Shown here piece by piece: positions 1-13,700 of a stretch of DNA of 64,000 nucleotides. The stretch is from contig JBBELK010000052.1 in assembly GCA_037783545.1 (NCBI GenBank), positions 2,294,001 through 2,358,000 of the forward strand. The letters are read 5' to 3'. A program made the position numbers and the translations under genes. Source of the stretch: Henricia sp. BOLD:AAB3569. Lineage: Eukaryota > Echinodermata > Asteroidea > Spinulosida > Echinasteridae. Positions within the stretch are counted from its first letter, which is position 1. Each line of letters begins with the position of its first letter. Under the pieces are notes generated by a model, which was given only the letters and a program-made list of their open reading frames with translations, was not told the origin of the DNA and ran no database searches.

Positions 1-137
1 GGCTCAGCTTCTCCCGCACACGCTGAGATTTTGGCTACGCGAGGCAAAAGAAATCAAACATGTTAGATTTTGTCTCGGGGCAAACGGCCATGAATTACCG
101 TTTGCTTGAAGCAAAATACCTCGCATGTGCGGCTGGC

Positions 138-887
138 TTAAAGGGGCTATGTCACAGTTTGCGCATGCGCAGCAAAACTTGAAAAAGTGTGGCTAACTTT
201 TTCTAGTTTTGTCGCCAGGTTTTGCATATCCTATTCAATCTTTGCCATCCCTTATAAATCTTTAGTAATTTTGGCAGTGGTGTACTTGTCAACGTCCAGG
301 ATGTCCTGATGCATTACTTTTTACTTGGAATCGCACTGTTTGCCGTATTTTTAAGCCGCCAAACATCGACATAACAGTGTGTGCGGCCGTCGTTAAAAAG
401 AAAGTTTTTTCATCCCATCAAAAAACTCGACGAAACATGACAGAAACGGCATCGAATGATATGAATGACGTGGTTGGATACAGCAATTTACTTGATCTTG
501 TTTTCCATCAAAACTGACATGCTTATTTGGTCCTGACAGCAATTTTACAGCATACCTTCTGTCCTTGGAAAGACACAGTGGCTGCCACCGCTGTACGATT
601 TTGTTTTTCCAGACATTAATCGCGCAATCTTGCGCGCTCGCGCGCGCTGCCAAATCGAACAAATGCGCGCACACGATGCACAATGTAGTTGAATTCTGCG
701 TATTGTAAACACTCATGAACGAACACACTGCCCATGCGGCACGTGCTAAGTACACGATGTACACAACTATAGCACACGCACCAATGGCGTTGTCTAACGA
801 AATTGCACTACATTCATCTGAGCCGGCACGTATGTCAAAATATGAAAGGATTTGGCGCATGCGCAAACCGTGACCTAGCCCCTTTAA
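138..887. mobile_element. TTAA-flanked TIR element, 750 bp, non-autonomous
   Basis: Both ends carry TTAA followed by AAAGGGGCTA, then GTCAC and GTTTGCGCATGCGC in inverted orientation. No transposase is visible inside; a 174-codon minus-strand frame overlapping it has no recognisable domain. TTAA target duplication is typical of piggyBac-like elements, an inference from the target site only. Confidence 0.7.
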
Positions 888-1389
888 GGTGAACAACAGC
901 CACAAAAGGTATGACATGATTCAGTCGAAAGCTAACCAGACATGCAGCCTTTATCACCCTCACATGACATGGAGTCACAGGACTTATAATTTGCAACAAA
1001 TTGTCCTGCGCAAGGACACTAATTATATTCAGACCAGATAGACAATGATAGAGATACACATACACAACATGAAGACAGTTCAGGTTTGGTCCACTTTACT
1101 CCATTTATATTTTTAGAGGGTGTGACAATTTTTGGAAAAAGAGAGGGTGAACTATTACTGGGGCAATTCTAAGGAAGCATGGGTGGGGACTCGGAAGGGG
1201 TCTAAAGAGAAAGGCTCCAAATGGGCATTAAGGGGTGGGACATTAAATGGGGTGGAACAGGGGTTAGGAAATCTGATGTAAGGGAAGGAAGTGGGGTGTA
1301 CCGGTATATGCTGGGGACAGGTCATGATCATAAAGGTGTAGTGACTGATGAATTTAAAGAAGAAATTTAGAAAATGAGACACGTGTACA
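888..1389. other. Non-coding stretch, nothing recognised
   Basis: I see no exon, repeat copy or inverted repeat here beyond simple A- and G-rich stretches. Confidence 0.4.
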
Positions 1390-1870
1390 GGGGTGAGATT
1401 TTTATTAATTTTTCGGAATTTTACTAATTTGTAGCGGAGTTTTTTTTTTTTTTGTGCTCCGCGGCCGCGATCCATATTGTATTTTCTAATTTGTTTTGCC
1501 CTTTTAGCAGGTCATACTTTTTTAACGAGCGCCCTCAGTAATTTTGCAAAGAAAACTTGTGCGAGTCACGCAAGTGCCATGACATGCAGCACTTTACATG
1601 TACATGTGTACTGTGCCGCTCGGCAACCTGACCGAGTCTGCAACGAGTAGCGAAGCGGATGTGTACATGTCTAATTCATAAGCAAGCACCATCTTTGTCT
1701 GCATCGCAACGGCCGAGGGTGTGGTGTTTGTGATGAGTGCATGTGTGCAGTGCTGTGCGGGCCGCGGCTGGCGCGATGCGGTACGGTATATATACTGTGC
1801 AGTGTGCGGGGCTGGCGAGATGCGGCAAGCAGCCAACGACCCGATTTTACCTTTCGCTTCACCGTCTTCA
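1390..1870. repeat. Dispersed repeat, copy 1 (second copy at 46787-47262)
   Basis: The region shares long matches with 46787-47262, including the GCGCCCTCA, GCCATGACAT and TGTGCCGCTCGGC segments and the closing CGATTTTA. Both copies hold a TACATGTACATGT run. The family is unknown. Confidence 0.75.
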
Positions 1871-2340
1871 ACGGTAGATGTTGCCTGGATTCTTTTTATT
1901 ATTATCCACATTTGTAGGCCTACATTATAAACAAGGTAAATATTTTAACAAAACTGGTTCTTGTGATGCCTAATTAAAATGTTTTTGACATTGCATTTTG
2001 CACGATGCCGATGGTACGGTGGTGTTTAAAACGATCCTCCGAAAAGCTGAAGTTTGCGTGGTCTCTTCGTCTCGCACCCCCCTCCCCCTAAGGAAGCCAC
2101 GCCCCTTCCGGAATTGTTGTTTTCCTCCAATCTCACCCCTGGTACACGTAGCCTTTCCATGCTAATCAATGGTCAAAAACTGAGTTAGCTCGCACATATC
2201 ACAATTCACAAGTGAAGGTGGTCAGAGTCAGTTAAAAAGGTGTTTTGAAGTTAAACTCATAGTAATAAAATACCAAAGATAGTTTGGTCTTGAGAACATT
2301 AGCTTTGTATTTGTCTCCTCGCAGAAGAAAAATCCGGTGG

Positions 2341-2676
2341 GGTACCATGGCCGAGTGGTTTGGATCTTTGACTCGCAATCATAGGTGAAAATTTGGGGTT
2401 GAGGGTTCGAACCTCCCCCCAGCTGCAGTGCCTATGCACTCAACCACACTTGCTCCATCCTTCGAAAGGGATGTAAAGCCGTTGGTCCAGTGGGTTAGGT
2501 AACAGTAACGCACTTTAAAGATCCCAGAGCATTCTTTCGTGAAGAGCAAGGGGATTCCTGGTGTCTCTGGCCATTTCTAATTCTTGATGTATTTCCTCAC
2601 GCTAGCGAGTGACAGTGCAATGGGCACTTTTGAGGAATCCTTGGTATGAATACCAGAAAGAAATAATAATAATAAT
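2341..2676 (+). mobile_element. tRNA-derived SINE, Leu/Ser-like head
   Basis: A Pol III A box (TGGCCGAGTGG) and B box (GGGTTCGAACC) lie at tRNA spacing. A body with CTCAACCACACTTGCTCC follows, and the element ends in an (AAT)n tail. The acceptor stem does not pair, so this is a SINE and not a tRNA gene. A related element is at 15250. Confidence 0.8.
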
Positions 2677-2685
2677 GACTGCTGA

Positions 2686-2845
2686 TGCCCGCGACTGGCA
2701 GTCGCGGATGCTCGCGGCTTGCAGTCACAGAGGCTTGTAGTCACAGAGGCTCGCAGCTTACAGTAGCGGAGGCTCGCGGCTCGCAGTCGCGGAGGCTTGC
2801 AGCTAGCAGTCGCGGATGCTCACGGCTCGCAGGTCTTTGACCTGT
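2686..2845. repeat. Minisatellite, about 20-bp unit
   Basis: About seven degenerate copies of GCAGTCGCGGATGCTCGCGG lie in tandem. Units vary at several positions, so the array looks old. Confidence 0.8.
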
Positions 2846-2849
2846 TTCA

Positions 2850-3065
2850 AAAAGGTGATTCCCACATTTCCTAGTTCTGGGAGAGTCCTATGGTTTAGGA
2901 CTCCCAGAAAACCGATTTTGTTGGGTTTTCAACCAAGCATTTGTGGGCCGAGCTGACCTCGGGAGCTGCCTGTCTCAAAAACAGCAGTAGGTTATCGGGA
3001 AACACTTCAGGCAGAGTGGCGCATCCTGCCTCAGCACCCCTCACAGAGGCTAGTGCAGTCGGCCA
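2850..3065. repeat. Dispersed repeat related to 9655-9735 and, inverted, to 50290-50500
   Basis: The segments CTTCAGGCAGAGTGG, CCTGCCTCAG and TGCAGTC recur at 9665-9730. The inverted form is seen near 50310-50370, together with the GGGTTTTCTGAGAGTCCT-like block near 50465. No coding capacity is visible. Confidence 0.55.
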
Positions 3066-3074
3066 TTCAACAAG

Positions 3075-3113
3075 AATGGTTGAATGGTTGAATGGTTGAA
3101 TGGTTGAATGGTT
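3075..3113. repeat. 9-bp tandem repeat (AATGGTTG-A), about four copies
   Basis: GGTTGAAT is repeated four times without interruption. Confidence 0.85.
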
Positions 3114-3730
3114 TATTTATCTCTGCGACCCCAGAGAGGTATGAGAGAGGTACTGTATTTGCCCTGGTATTTATAAATACATGTTACTGACCGATAAAAT
3201 AAGGTCTGTTTTATGCTCAGAGCAGGCCTATGGCTTCCGTTTCTTTTACATCTACATAAACTGTAGTCCGTAGGCCTACACAATGTATGTTTTAAACAAT
3301 GGGGGAAATGTGTGTTAGGGTATAGGACCCTTGGGATCCTCTAAATGGAGTAGAACAGCAATCTGTCATGTGTCTTGCCTACATAAAAGGGATGAACCTC
3401 GGCCAAAAGGATATGAGTCCATAAGGAATGCATTGTAAACCTTCCCTCCAATGGGCCACAAGAGAAGTTTAAAATTGAGTTTCTTTTAAAAGTATCTTGT
3501 ATATTGCTTTCTTCCTCAAGTTACACACTAGCAATGTTGAATTATGGAGAAACCATCAAGACTATGTAGGATCCAGAAATAACTGGCCAATAAACAAGTA
3601 AAAAGGTTACGCTGGTCATCGTCTTTCGTATGATCCCCTGAAGGAATCTGGTCGCTGAGATTAGCCCACACAAGTTGTGCTAAAGGCAAGGAGGTCTTCA
3701 TCAGCACGGCCACGAAGTGAGATATCTATA
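3114..3730. other. Non-coding stretch, nothing recognised
   Basis: No exon or clear repeat copy is visible. The short frames here lack any domain signature. Confidence 0.4.
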
Positions 3731-4367
3731 CAGGGTGTCCCAGATTTATCGATGTTTAATCATACTTTAATCTCAATCTTGAATAATAAATGACACATAT
3801 TTGTAAAGCTTACATGTAGTACCTCATCTTTCATTTGATGCCACTCATATGATACATACTTCACGCATGAATGAATAAAGACAATATGAAGCAGGGCTAC
3901 CAAAAAGTCGTTTGCACAACGATACCTGAACTTCAAAGAAATAATCACATTTCTAAAAAGTTCATTTCCTGCCCTTTCGTATGATACCTCAGTCAGGAAA
4001 AATGAGCCAGGGATGACAGAGATATCCTGCATTTAAATATGGATTGAATTTCCATGTTTTTTTAAATCATTCGTTTTTTTCACACCTGACCGATTTTTTG
4101 CATGAATGGATTCGGAGATGGTAACGTGTGCATTAAAAACGTGCATGTTGAAACCCCTGAAATTCAGGTATCGTTGTGCAAACGACTTTTTGGTAGCCCT
4201 GCTTCATATTTATTCATTCATGCGTGAAGTATGTATCATATGAGTGGTATCAAATGAAAGATGAGGAACTAAGCTTTCCAAATATGTGTCATTTATTATT
4301 CAAGATTGAGATTAAAGTATGATTAAACATCGATAAATCTCGGTTTCGTTTTTTCTGGGACACCCTG
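3731..4367. mobile_element. Foldback element with mariner-like termini, 637 bp
   Basis: Two inverted arms of more than 200 bp each start CAGGGTGTCCCAGA and are bordered by TA. The arms match closely, including GGTATCGTTGTGCAAACGAC and its complement. The TA border and CAGGGTGTCCC end resemble mariner/Tc1-group elements. It is non-autonomous, with no transposase. Confidence 0.8.
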
Positions 4368-5636
4368 TATAGAACAGGAAGAAATGCTCAGTTTCAGAGG
4401 TGGGACAAAAACCCCACACACGAATGTGTGGGGAAAACCCACTGAATAAAGCAGGGCCTAAGAATCCACATGTACTGACCCGAACGGGATTTAAACTAGG
4501 GTCACAGAGGTGGAAGTTGAGGAAAGAACTGCTACGCCAGCCTGAATTTCCACTCTGCAAAGCGACGTAACAATACCCTGAGGAAATCCACGCAAATCTG
4601 TGGAGTGAGCCGGCTGATGTCTTGAGCCAACTCACGCCCGAGTCATTTTGATGTAATTTAATCAATTCGGTCATGTTATGCCGAAAAGAAACGATTTCTA
4701 TACTTTCCAGAAATTGTATTGGGTTCCGTTCCTTATGACTGTCCCATTCCTACCAAACTTTCAAACGACGATCTTAATTTACTCCACAGTTTTTCAAATT
4801 AATAACAGGGATGCATGCTGACGAATGTAATGGAACGGATTCCCCAGTATCCTTTAAATAGCAGCCAATCGCCGACGCGGACAACGGCCAGCATTACGAG
4901 TACATGTATCACATGCATGCACGGTGTTTACAATCTGCGCTCGTTACATTTGAATGCCTGCAATCATGCTGCAATGCACTGCCAAGCGTCCTGATTGGTC
5001 CAGCAGAGGCGACAAGATTTCTTTCGCTTGTTCCACCGCGAAATGGGGCCTGTTTCAACAGGGCCACTGTACGCAGGAGTTAGGGAGTGCATTAAAGGGA
5101 CACTGTTGCAAGAGGATGGCCTGAACCCGAAGTTGGCTCTGTTAAGCCTAGTTTCCATATAATCATAACGTGCACACGCAGATTAGACGCAAACAACTGC
5201 AACGCAAACACTGTGTATCTATTTTGGGGTTATATGGGTGTCTAGGGGTGGAATTTATGAGATAACTGTGGTTACAGTATTGCGTGAAGCTGAGCGTGCG
5301 TGGCGTCGCCAGTCATGAGACTCGCTACCATGACTGTACGAGATTCTGCCAGCGTACTAAATGTTTATACCATCATGTAGCGCGTGCAGTGAATTGTTGG
5401 TGAACCGTAATGGCACGTACAGGACATTGCAAATCTTCCATACCGGCCTTAACTAATCATACATCTTAGTTTAATTAACCAACCTTAAATGGTTGGTTAA
5501 TGGTTTAACCAACTGTTTGGATATTCACTTGATATGTGGTTACTAGGTAAAATGTTAACCCAGTCGTGGTTTTTTCTTTTTGTTTGTTTTTTGTTTGTTT
5601 TTGTTTTGTTCTCATCCAATGTTCTGATTATTAGTT
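4368..5636. other. Non-coding stretch with one small palindrome
   Basis: A short inverted repeat built from TTAACCAACC/GGTTGGTTAA lies near 5475-5515. I see no exon or other clear element. Confidence 0.4.
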
Positions 5637-6062
5637 ATCCCACGAGCGCGAGTGGAATACGGCATCATGTAGTGCGTTTGCATCCCATATCCCACGAGGC
5701 CGAAGGACGCAGACGCACAACATCATGCCGTATTCCACGAGCGCGAGTGGGATAACGAATTTATCTTCAAGCAAACTTGACGCACTAATAATGCGCACAC
5801 TCTGCAGTCGCGCAGTCTGCAATACACGCGCGGGACGCAGTGCAGAGAATCGCGCGCATAACAAGCCGCATCAGATAGCTAGATTGAAGTGTGCAGCTCC
5901 GTGTACATATGTAGGGGATGCATGCATTTGGAATACCAGGGCGCATCACGCAGAGTGCGACATAAAATCGGAAGACGGGACATAGGATAATGTCACACTG
6001 TTGTTGCCATGGATCCACCAATCAGAACCACGGATTCAAGTTTGCTTGAAGATAAATGTAAA
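5637..6062. repeat. Nested inverted repeats
   Basis: The inner palindrome (5637-5758) has arms beginning TATCCCACGAGCGCGAGTGG. An outer pair TTATCTTCAAGCAAACTTGA lies at 5760-5784 and, inverted, at about 6033-6057. The arrangement suggests MITE-like elements. Confidence 0.65.
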
Positions 6063-6950
6063 TTACACTGCTCTGCTGATGAATCTGGCATGCTCGGGGT
6101 TATGCTTTTCCCCCCAAACATGCTTCTTTGAAGAAGGCGAAGAACATTGGTAAAATTTGGATTACACCAGAAATGTCTTTCAAACTGGTAACCATTTTCC
6201 TGTGGAGCTGAACTCCGATTGCCTCCTACTGTAGACAAGAAGCCTTCATTTTGACTAAAGAAGCCCTCTGGCGGTCATTTAAGAATCGTTCCAAGCTAAA
6301 CGGTCCGGAATAGGCTTTAATTAGATAAGTACTGAACGGATGGCAGGCTAATCGCGTTAATAAAATGGCAGTAAAATTCTAAAAGATGTATGCCCCAGAA
6401 GAGCTTGAGGCATCGGGTGATGACATGCTGAACCTGGGGGGAATTCCCAGGGTTCTTGAGCAGAAAAATTTGTTAATTTTCTGCTTGCACATAATAGACT
6501 CAAGTCTTCATTTAATTGCCACAAATGATTGTACCGTAGATTGTTGTTGTTACATTGTACCGGTATATCAACCTTACATGTAAATCAAATGTATCTCACA
6601 CCGTGTTTACACTGGTTCCGAGCTTGGGATCAAGATTGATCCTCTGATAACAATGCGTCAGTGTCAACCACAATGATTCGGAGTGCCGCGTTTACATTCT
6701 GTAGTTGATCTCGAGCGCAGCGCTAGAAGTTGCAGTCAAAGGTCATGCTCTGTGTGCATACACAGTGTGATCATGTATAGTGTACTTAGGTCGCTTGAAT
6801 TTCGCGGGTTTTTCCCCAGCATTGGCTGTGGAGCGGATGCGGTAAAGATGGGGTTTAAGGCCCTCCGCCAACTAGTTTTACCTTATGTGTTACACACCAT
6901 TGGAAACCTTTTTTTTCCTGCTGAATTCGAGAATACCAATGTATGTGTTT
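6063..6950. other. Non-coding stretch, nothing recognised
   Basis: I see no exon, repeat copy or strong inverted repeat, apart from a short CCGTGTTTACACT motif near 6600 that recurs at 49815. Confidence 0.35.
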
Positions 6951-6954
6951 TTGG

Positions 6955-7342
6955 GAAATTCCGGAAATTCAAATTTACACTTCAGAGACTTTGAGGGCTT
7001 GTAATGCTTCACATTCAAGTTGTTTGATTTTAAACACATGTTTTTCAAGCATCATTAATGAAAGTGTAATTCCTGAAAAAGAGATTGCAATGCCATTCTC
7101 AGTAAGTGTGTAGGGTTCCCAAAACCCTCGGTTTCGGACGTACTCAATGAGTACATCCGAAACCGAGATATTTTTGGATGTACCACGCACATTGAGAATG
7201 GCATTACAATCACTTTTTCAGGAATTACACTTCCATCAATGATGCTTGAAGAACATGTGTTTAAAATCAAACAACTTGAATACGTGAAGCATTACAAGCC
7301 CTCAAAGTCTCTGAAGTGTAAATTTGAATTTCCGGAATTGCC
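6955..7342. mobile_element. Long palindrome (MITE-like), about 390 bp
   Basis: Arms of about 160 bp are near-exact reverse complements, for example AATTTACACTTCAGAGACTT against AAGTCTCTGAAGTGTAAATT. A second small palindrome (CGGTTTCGGA) lies at the centre. It lies 187 bp before exon 1. Confidence 0.75.
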
Positions 7343-7529
7343 CTATTAGAATCTGCTTTTAAGGATTCGTCTATAAAACAGTTTTGTTTTTTTAAAATGT
7401 GGATACACATGTATGTATTTTTACAGTGTGATTTTCCTATTGTTTCACATTTTCTATGGTCATTTTCCCCCACAGTCACAAAATATTTCATTCACTTTAA
7501 TATTCATTAAATCTCTCTATATTCTGCAG

Positions 7530-7700
7530 ATCTAGCAGCAGATTGTACCTTTGAGAGTGCCGGGGGCGTGATACCGATCACGCCACCATGTCGCTTTGAG
7601 CAAGCAAGCGAGGACAATTTTGACTGGCAAGAGAACACGGGCAAGACACCTACACGCCGCACGGGACCTTCCATTGATCACACATTAGAACAGTCTAGAG
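7530..7700 (+). CDS. Exon 1: first part of MAM domain
   Basis: The acceptor is TTCTGCAG and the donor GAG/GTACTG; the exon is phase 1-1 and 171 nt long. It encodes the MAM opening: Cys in CTFE, a second Cys in CRFEQ, then [15 protein letters not shown] and DHT. These match the family pattern C-x-FE, C, DDFDW, GP, DHT. The phase-1 start means an upstream exon supplies the first base of the first codon. Confidence 0.9.
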
Positions 7701-10700
7701 GTACTGTACATGTATATCCGTGGATTGCATTAATTAAACACATGATTGGAAAACTGTTACCAGTGGCAACTGTAAGACCCTGTTCCCACTAGAGAAATTG
7801 CTTCGTTCGACGAAGATTAGGAGCGTGATCCAATTCCGTCCCGAGAGACAAATGCATTTACTTAGTCAACAACAAATAAAAACTAAAGTGGACCTGTATG
7901 TTTACCTTCTACTGATGTTAATACACACACCCAGTTTATCACGTGTTGAAATTGACTTTACAGTTTTATGCAGAGGTTGTTTTTATGCGTGAGGGACAGA
8001 TAATCATTAAAATTGACAAAATTTTAAGACATTTTTTTACATGCATTTTCAACTATTTCTTGAAAATGTGATGGGCACAGTGTGACCAGTCAAATTTAGT
8101 CTGTTAATTTTTGTAATATGATTGTAAAATGTGGACATATTTTGATTAATTTAAGAAATTTTGAAATCTTCATCCAGTGTTTACCAGTTTTGGATCACGC
8201 TCTTAGTTAATCATCGATTCGTTAATTAATGAAGTGTGCGTTCACATATCACTTAACGAAGATCGACCGAAGATCAAACGAAGAGCAGTACCGTACACAT
8301 TATAAGCGACCGCTAACGAAGATCGAATGAAGCTGTGGGAGGTCGTACATGCGCGTCGCCCTTCTAGATGCGCTGTGTGGTTTTCCACGCTTGTTGGGCG
8401 CTTGACACGCATTGCGCTTGTGCAACCAGGCCTGCCAAATTGCTTCGTTGAACCAAGGGAGCGTTCTCATTACAAATTTGCTTCATCGAATGAAGCAATT
8501 TCTTCATCGAATGAAGCGATTTCTTCATCGCGGAATGCAGCAATTTGCCTCAACGAATTACATGAATGAAGCAATTCTAATCATCATCGAATGAAGAGGC
8601 GTGCGTTCACATCAGGAAAACTCTTCATCGAATCATTGTTGAATCATCGTCGAACGAAGCAATTTCTCTAGTGAGAACGGGGTCTAAGTCAGATCATTAC
8701 CTCATCCACGTTCCAAGAAAACAATGAAAATCAATGTCCATGCTTACAAGAAATTGTGCAAAGCTGCTGTCCTATTTAGGCTGGTTACTGAGATGTACTT
8801 GGGTCTTTCCACAGTAAAGGGGTATTTTGGCAACACAGACCATATTTTCCAGAAAATACCTTTGTCTGGTCTCAAAATAAAAGAAATATGTTTCAGTTGT
8901 TCCGAAGAGATAACTTAGGCCCAGAAAGGGTTACAAATAGTGTGACAACATGCCTTTCTAAAAACCCTGTTTACAAATTTCCAATATACACTCGTGACTG
9001 GGACGGCCTAAAATGTAACACAAGTGTCCGTCCTGGTTACGAGCGTATACTGAAAATGTGTACACAGGGTTTTTGGAAAGGCATGTTGTCACACTATTTG
9101 TAACCCTTTTTGGGCCAAAGTTATCTCTTCAGAACAACTAACTTATTTCTGTTATTTGAGACCAGACAAAGGTATTTCCTCAAAAATATGGTCTGTGTTG
9201 CCAAAATGCCCCTTTACAGTGGAAAAACTCATTTTCAACTTTCCTGATTATTTTTGTTTGTTTGACTGTCTGTCGAGTTGTTGGGTTGTTTGTTTACTTG
9301 TTTTATTTTCTCTGTAGCTCTTTGCCTAGAGTGAAGGGTTTGCCTTGCTTGGGGCGATTTTACTTTAAAAAAATAAACGGGAGTATCTAAACAAGGATGT
9401 TTCTCTTGGTAAGGGAAAGCCTAAATGAGTAATGTGCATTGAGGCGAATTGAGGTGGTTTTAATAAAGATTTGATAGCAGGAAATTCCCACCGGTACCAA
9501 AACTAGAGAGTTGATTTCCTGTTTAAGATATATACCGGTAATTTCTTCCTGTGCTCTGAAACAAATGAGCAGAAAAGGAATGCTCGCGTGCACACTACAA
9601 CTCAGACATGTAATTCAATGCCTCACATGTACATTGTAGCCCAACAGTGGCTCAGGAGCTCAGGGAGGCACTTCAGACAGAGTGGTGCACCCTGCCTCAG
9701 TGGCTCTTACAGAGTCTGGTGCAGTCAGCCTTGCAACACATTTTACTTTAGGCGTGTTCCCATTGGACCTCTTTTTCCGTGCCCTCGCGGGAATTTTCCG
9801 CGACTCCCCGTAAACATTCCTTTCTGTAAATCTCCCGTGCGTTCCCACTTAGCATATATTTTACACGACGCGAGCGGAAAATTTAGCTACTATAGTGGTC
9901 CATTGGACTAATTTTGGTAAAACTCCCGTGGTTGTGCGGGAGAGTAACAAAATTTAGTCCAATGGGGACGCACGGAGAATTAGCGTCCCTGTAAAGCTAC
10001 CGCGACCACGATGTAAAACTTACAGGGTAAAAGAGTCCGCGGAAACTTTCCGCTCAGCCGCGGGAGTTTTACAGTGCCATCGAAAAGTCCAATGGGAACA
10101 GTTTCGCCCTGTAAAATGAACACCACCCTGCAGTAAACTATGGGCCTGCACGGCAAAAATTCACTGCAAGGTGGCGGTAGCTTTCCGCATGGGCACTGAA
10201 AACAATTGCAAATGGGAACGCATGGGAAGATTACACGAAGGAATGTTACCGAAGGTCGCGGTAACTTCCCGCGAGGCAGCGGAAAAGAAAGTTCAATGGG
10301 AACATGCCTTTTGTTGGCCATATGTGGTCAATTGAGGGGGTGGTTTACATAACCTTTGACCTAACAGGATGTTTCACATGCCATGCGATACACATATTGG
10401 CGCGATATTATTAATTGTGTGCATGCTGCACTTCGATTAAACTTGCCATTATATTTGCGAAGAAAAGAGCATGAAAAAACACGTACAGTATACAGGGCCC
10501 GTACAAAATAACCAGATTTTTTTCGCGCCACGTGTGGTGGGATTGCACGATGCAGGAAGTGACGTCATCCATTTGGCATTTTACACAGCGGCAGCGGTAG
10601 TTCTACAGGGCGGCGCTGTTCCCATTGTAAAACTCCCGCGGTTGAGCGGAAAGTTTCCGCGGCCTCTCTCGCCCTAGTTTTACATCGTGGTCGCGGTAAC

Positions 10701-13700
10701 TTTACAGGGACGCTAATTCTCTGTGCGTCCCCATTGGACTAAATTTTGTTACTCTCCCGCACAACCACGGGAGTTTAACCAAAAATAGTCCAATGGGAAC
10801 ACCACTTTAGACTCTTCAATTTGTGTATCGGAGTAAAAACATAAATTTCTCCTTTTAATGAGAGTTGCTCATGCATTAAAGGCCCACTGCATGTGTATCA
10901 TTTGCAATGGCCGAACATGTCCATCAACGAGTTGACTAGAAAAACCTTCCTCAAAGTAAAGATTGAATGGGTAGCAACGATCCAATAAATATTTCCGTCT
11001 GAGAGGACAGAATTTTACCAGAAATTAATCCATAAAGTTAAAATTATTTATATCGTTTGCAAACGATTTACTTACCATGTACCTGTAGTTGGCTTGCATC
11101 TGGGCGGTCCGAAATGGGCACTGTGTACAGGCTGCACGATTCAGGCTTTGCACACTTTCGATAGGTGGGCTACGCTGTGCATGGGGACTGGTCGCCCACA
11201 CAACCAGTATAATGCAAGCCACAGAGTGCGTACGTACATGTACAAATGTACATGTATGCACGCGACCGACTGAGAACGAAGAGACAAATTTAGAATAAGT
11301 CGTGTTTGAAACACCTCGTCAAAAGCGGCAAAACGTGCATGCATTTTTCCTGTTTCTGGTTTCTGGAGCTAAGTCATAAAACAAACCTACATGTAGCTGA
11401 TATGTACTGAAAGTAGGGCTAGCCCCACAAATTTTTGGGCCTAAATTTAGGAAGGGCTAGCCCCAGAGGTGGAGCTAAATTGCGTTCTAGTGCCGGGAGT
11501 TTGGGGTGGAGCTACGGTACATGTACATGTAGCTCCAGAGATAGCTCCAGAGATAGCCCCTCGTCTGAACGATCAATACATGTGCATTGTATCTTGTCTT
11601 AAAAATTACCAAATTACCGAATAATGGCCTAATAATGGAGTCAGTGAACTCTGGCATATTATTATGTGCTTTCAACGACCACTGCCTGAATCACTGCATA
11701 TCAACTGCCACAAGGTTTGCCACCTGTAAGCTAATTTCTTGACAGCTTAATACCCCCATAATGCCCCAGGCACAACATGTATACATGTACTAGGAAGCTA
11801 AGGGTGTTCCCATTTTAGGTTGTAGAACCCTATCCCCTATACATACATGGGTCTTTCCACCGTAAAGGGGGCATTTTGGCCACACGGATCATATTTTCCA
11901 GAAAATACCTTTGTCTGGTCTCAAAATAAAAGAAATAAGTTTCAGTTGTTCTAAAGAGATAACTTAGGCCCAAAAAGGGTAACAAATAGTGCGACAACAT
12001 CATGCCTTTTTAAAAACCCTGTGTACAAATTTCCAATATACGCTTGTAATTAACTGGGACGGCCTAAAATGTAACACAAGCGTCCGTCCTGGTTACGAGC
12101 GTATTTTGGAAATGTACACAGGGTTTTTAGAAAGGCATGTTGTCTCTTCTGAAACTTAAAACAACTGAAACTTATTTCTTTTATTTTGAGACCGGACAAA
12201 GGTATTTCCCTCGAAAATATGGTCTGTGTTTCATCATGTTCATGGTGTTGCCAAAATGCCCCCTTTACTGTGGAAAGACCCACATGTAAGTGGGCAAATT
12301 TATGACTGGAGTTGTGATGAGTGGTGGGAGCTCTCTTAGGGGAACTGTTATAGCGCCTTCAGATGTTGTCTGGCACCATGCATCCCTTATCCCGGGCCGA
12401 ATTAAATCTGACCACGAGTCTATAAATTTACAAAATGATTGTATACCCAGCACAGCGTTCATCACTGCTGAACATTTTGTCCGGGTGTGCTGAGCAGTAC
12501 GTGCCCTCATGCAGCGAATACCAATCAGCCCCCGGTTCTTTTCAGAACCACACATATACAAATGAGATTCACATGGTGCTACCGTAAACCCATACACACG
12601 TTGATTTCCACCATGCATAGCCTTAAGTCTTACACAACCCCCTGTTTGCCACGTGAGGGCGCTGTTCAAAACAAATGCATGCAACCTTCACGGCTGTTAT
12701 TGGCCATGGATTAAGTTGCCGATCCAAAAGATATGTGTGGTAAGTATTAACGATAATGACACCAGCAGCCAGCGAAACATGTTTCGCGACTTTACACCTA
12801 ATTTTTGAATGACTTAATTGTCTGTATGGGGAAAATTTATTATTTTTGTCCGGGCGGCTGAGTTTTTTGTCCAGGCGCAAATGTTTGTCTGAGTGCTAAC
12901 GGTACATCTGATGATTTTGCCTGGGCAGCACACTTGGACAAAACGGCTAGTAGAGAACACTGCCAGCACGATTTGTTACGGTGGGTGTCTCTCATTGTCC
13001 ATGAACCTTAAAGCTCGTTTACAGCATTTGTAAAGTCCCAAAATTTTGAGTTACACCCTCGCGTTGTCCTCATGTCGGTTGCTGTGACGTTGGATTTTAC
13101 AATGAAGTGATCTCTGTCTCTGTAATTATAACCCTGTCGTAAACCATGTAAGACTAAATGAGACTTTTTTTATTGTTAACTTTCTCAGGAACATACATGT
13201 ACATCGAGGCGACCGGACCAACCCAGGGCGAGAAAGCACACTTACTGACCCCGCGATACACTAAAGTAGCGGGAGACTGTGACGTGTCCTTCTGGTATCA
13301 CATGAGCGGAGAGCACGTTGGCCATTTAAAGGTAGGGTTTAGAAAAGGAGAAAAAAATGTGTATAGGCCTGCAGCCAATTTCACGGAAAAGTGCGTAGCT
13401 TGCGCAACTTTAAAAAATGGCATAAGCACCATAGCTTGCACGTAATTATTGCTGGAATGTTGCGCAACTTACACAATAAATAGTTGCGGCAAGTGGGCTT
13501 ACAACAGTGCGTGAGGTTTTCGTGAAATCGGCTGCAGGTCACACATACGGGTAAACACGCCAGTATGACTAATAAAGTTTAAAAATAGTATGTCTATTTC
13601 TTGCAGTGTCAAGTTAACATTTCATCCTGAGATAAAATACACTACCCATCAAAACTTTGGAAACACCTCGAAAGTTTCAGGTTTTTGAGAAGAAAACATA

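Noticed and set aside
393-917. 174-codon minus-strand frame
   Set aside because: It overlaps a TTAA-flanked TIR element, shows no domain, and has no splice or codon evidence.
2341-2425. tRNA-Leu/Ser gene candidate
   Set aside because: A and B boxes are present but the acceptor stem does not pair, and a SINE body and (AAT)n tail follow.
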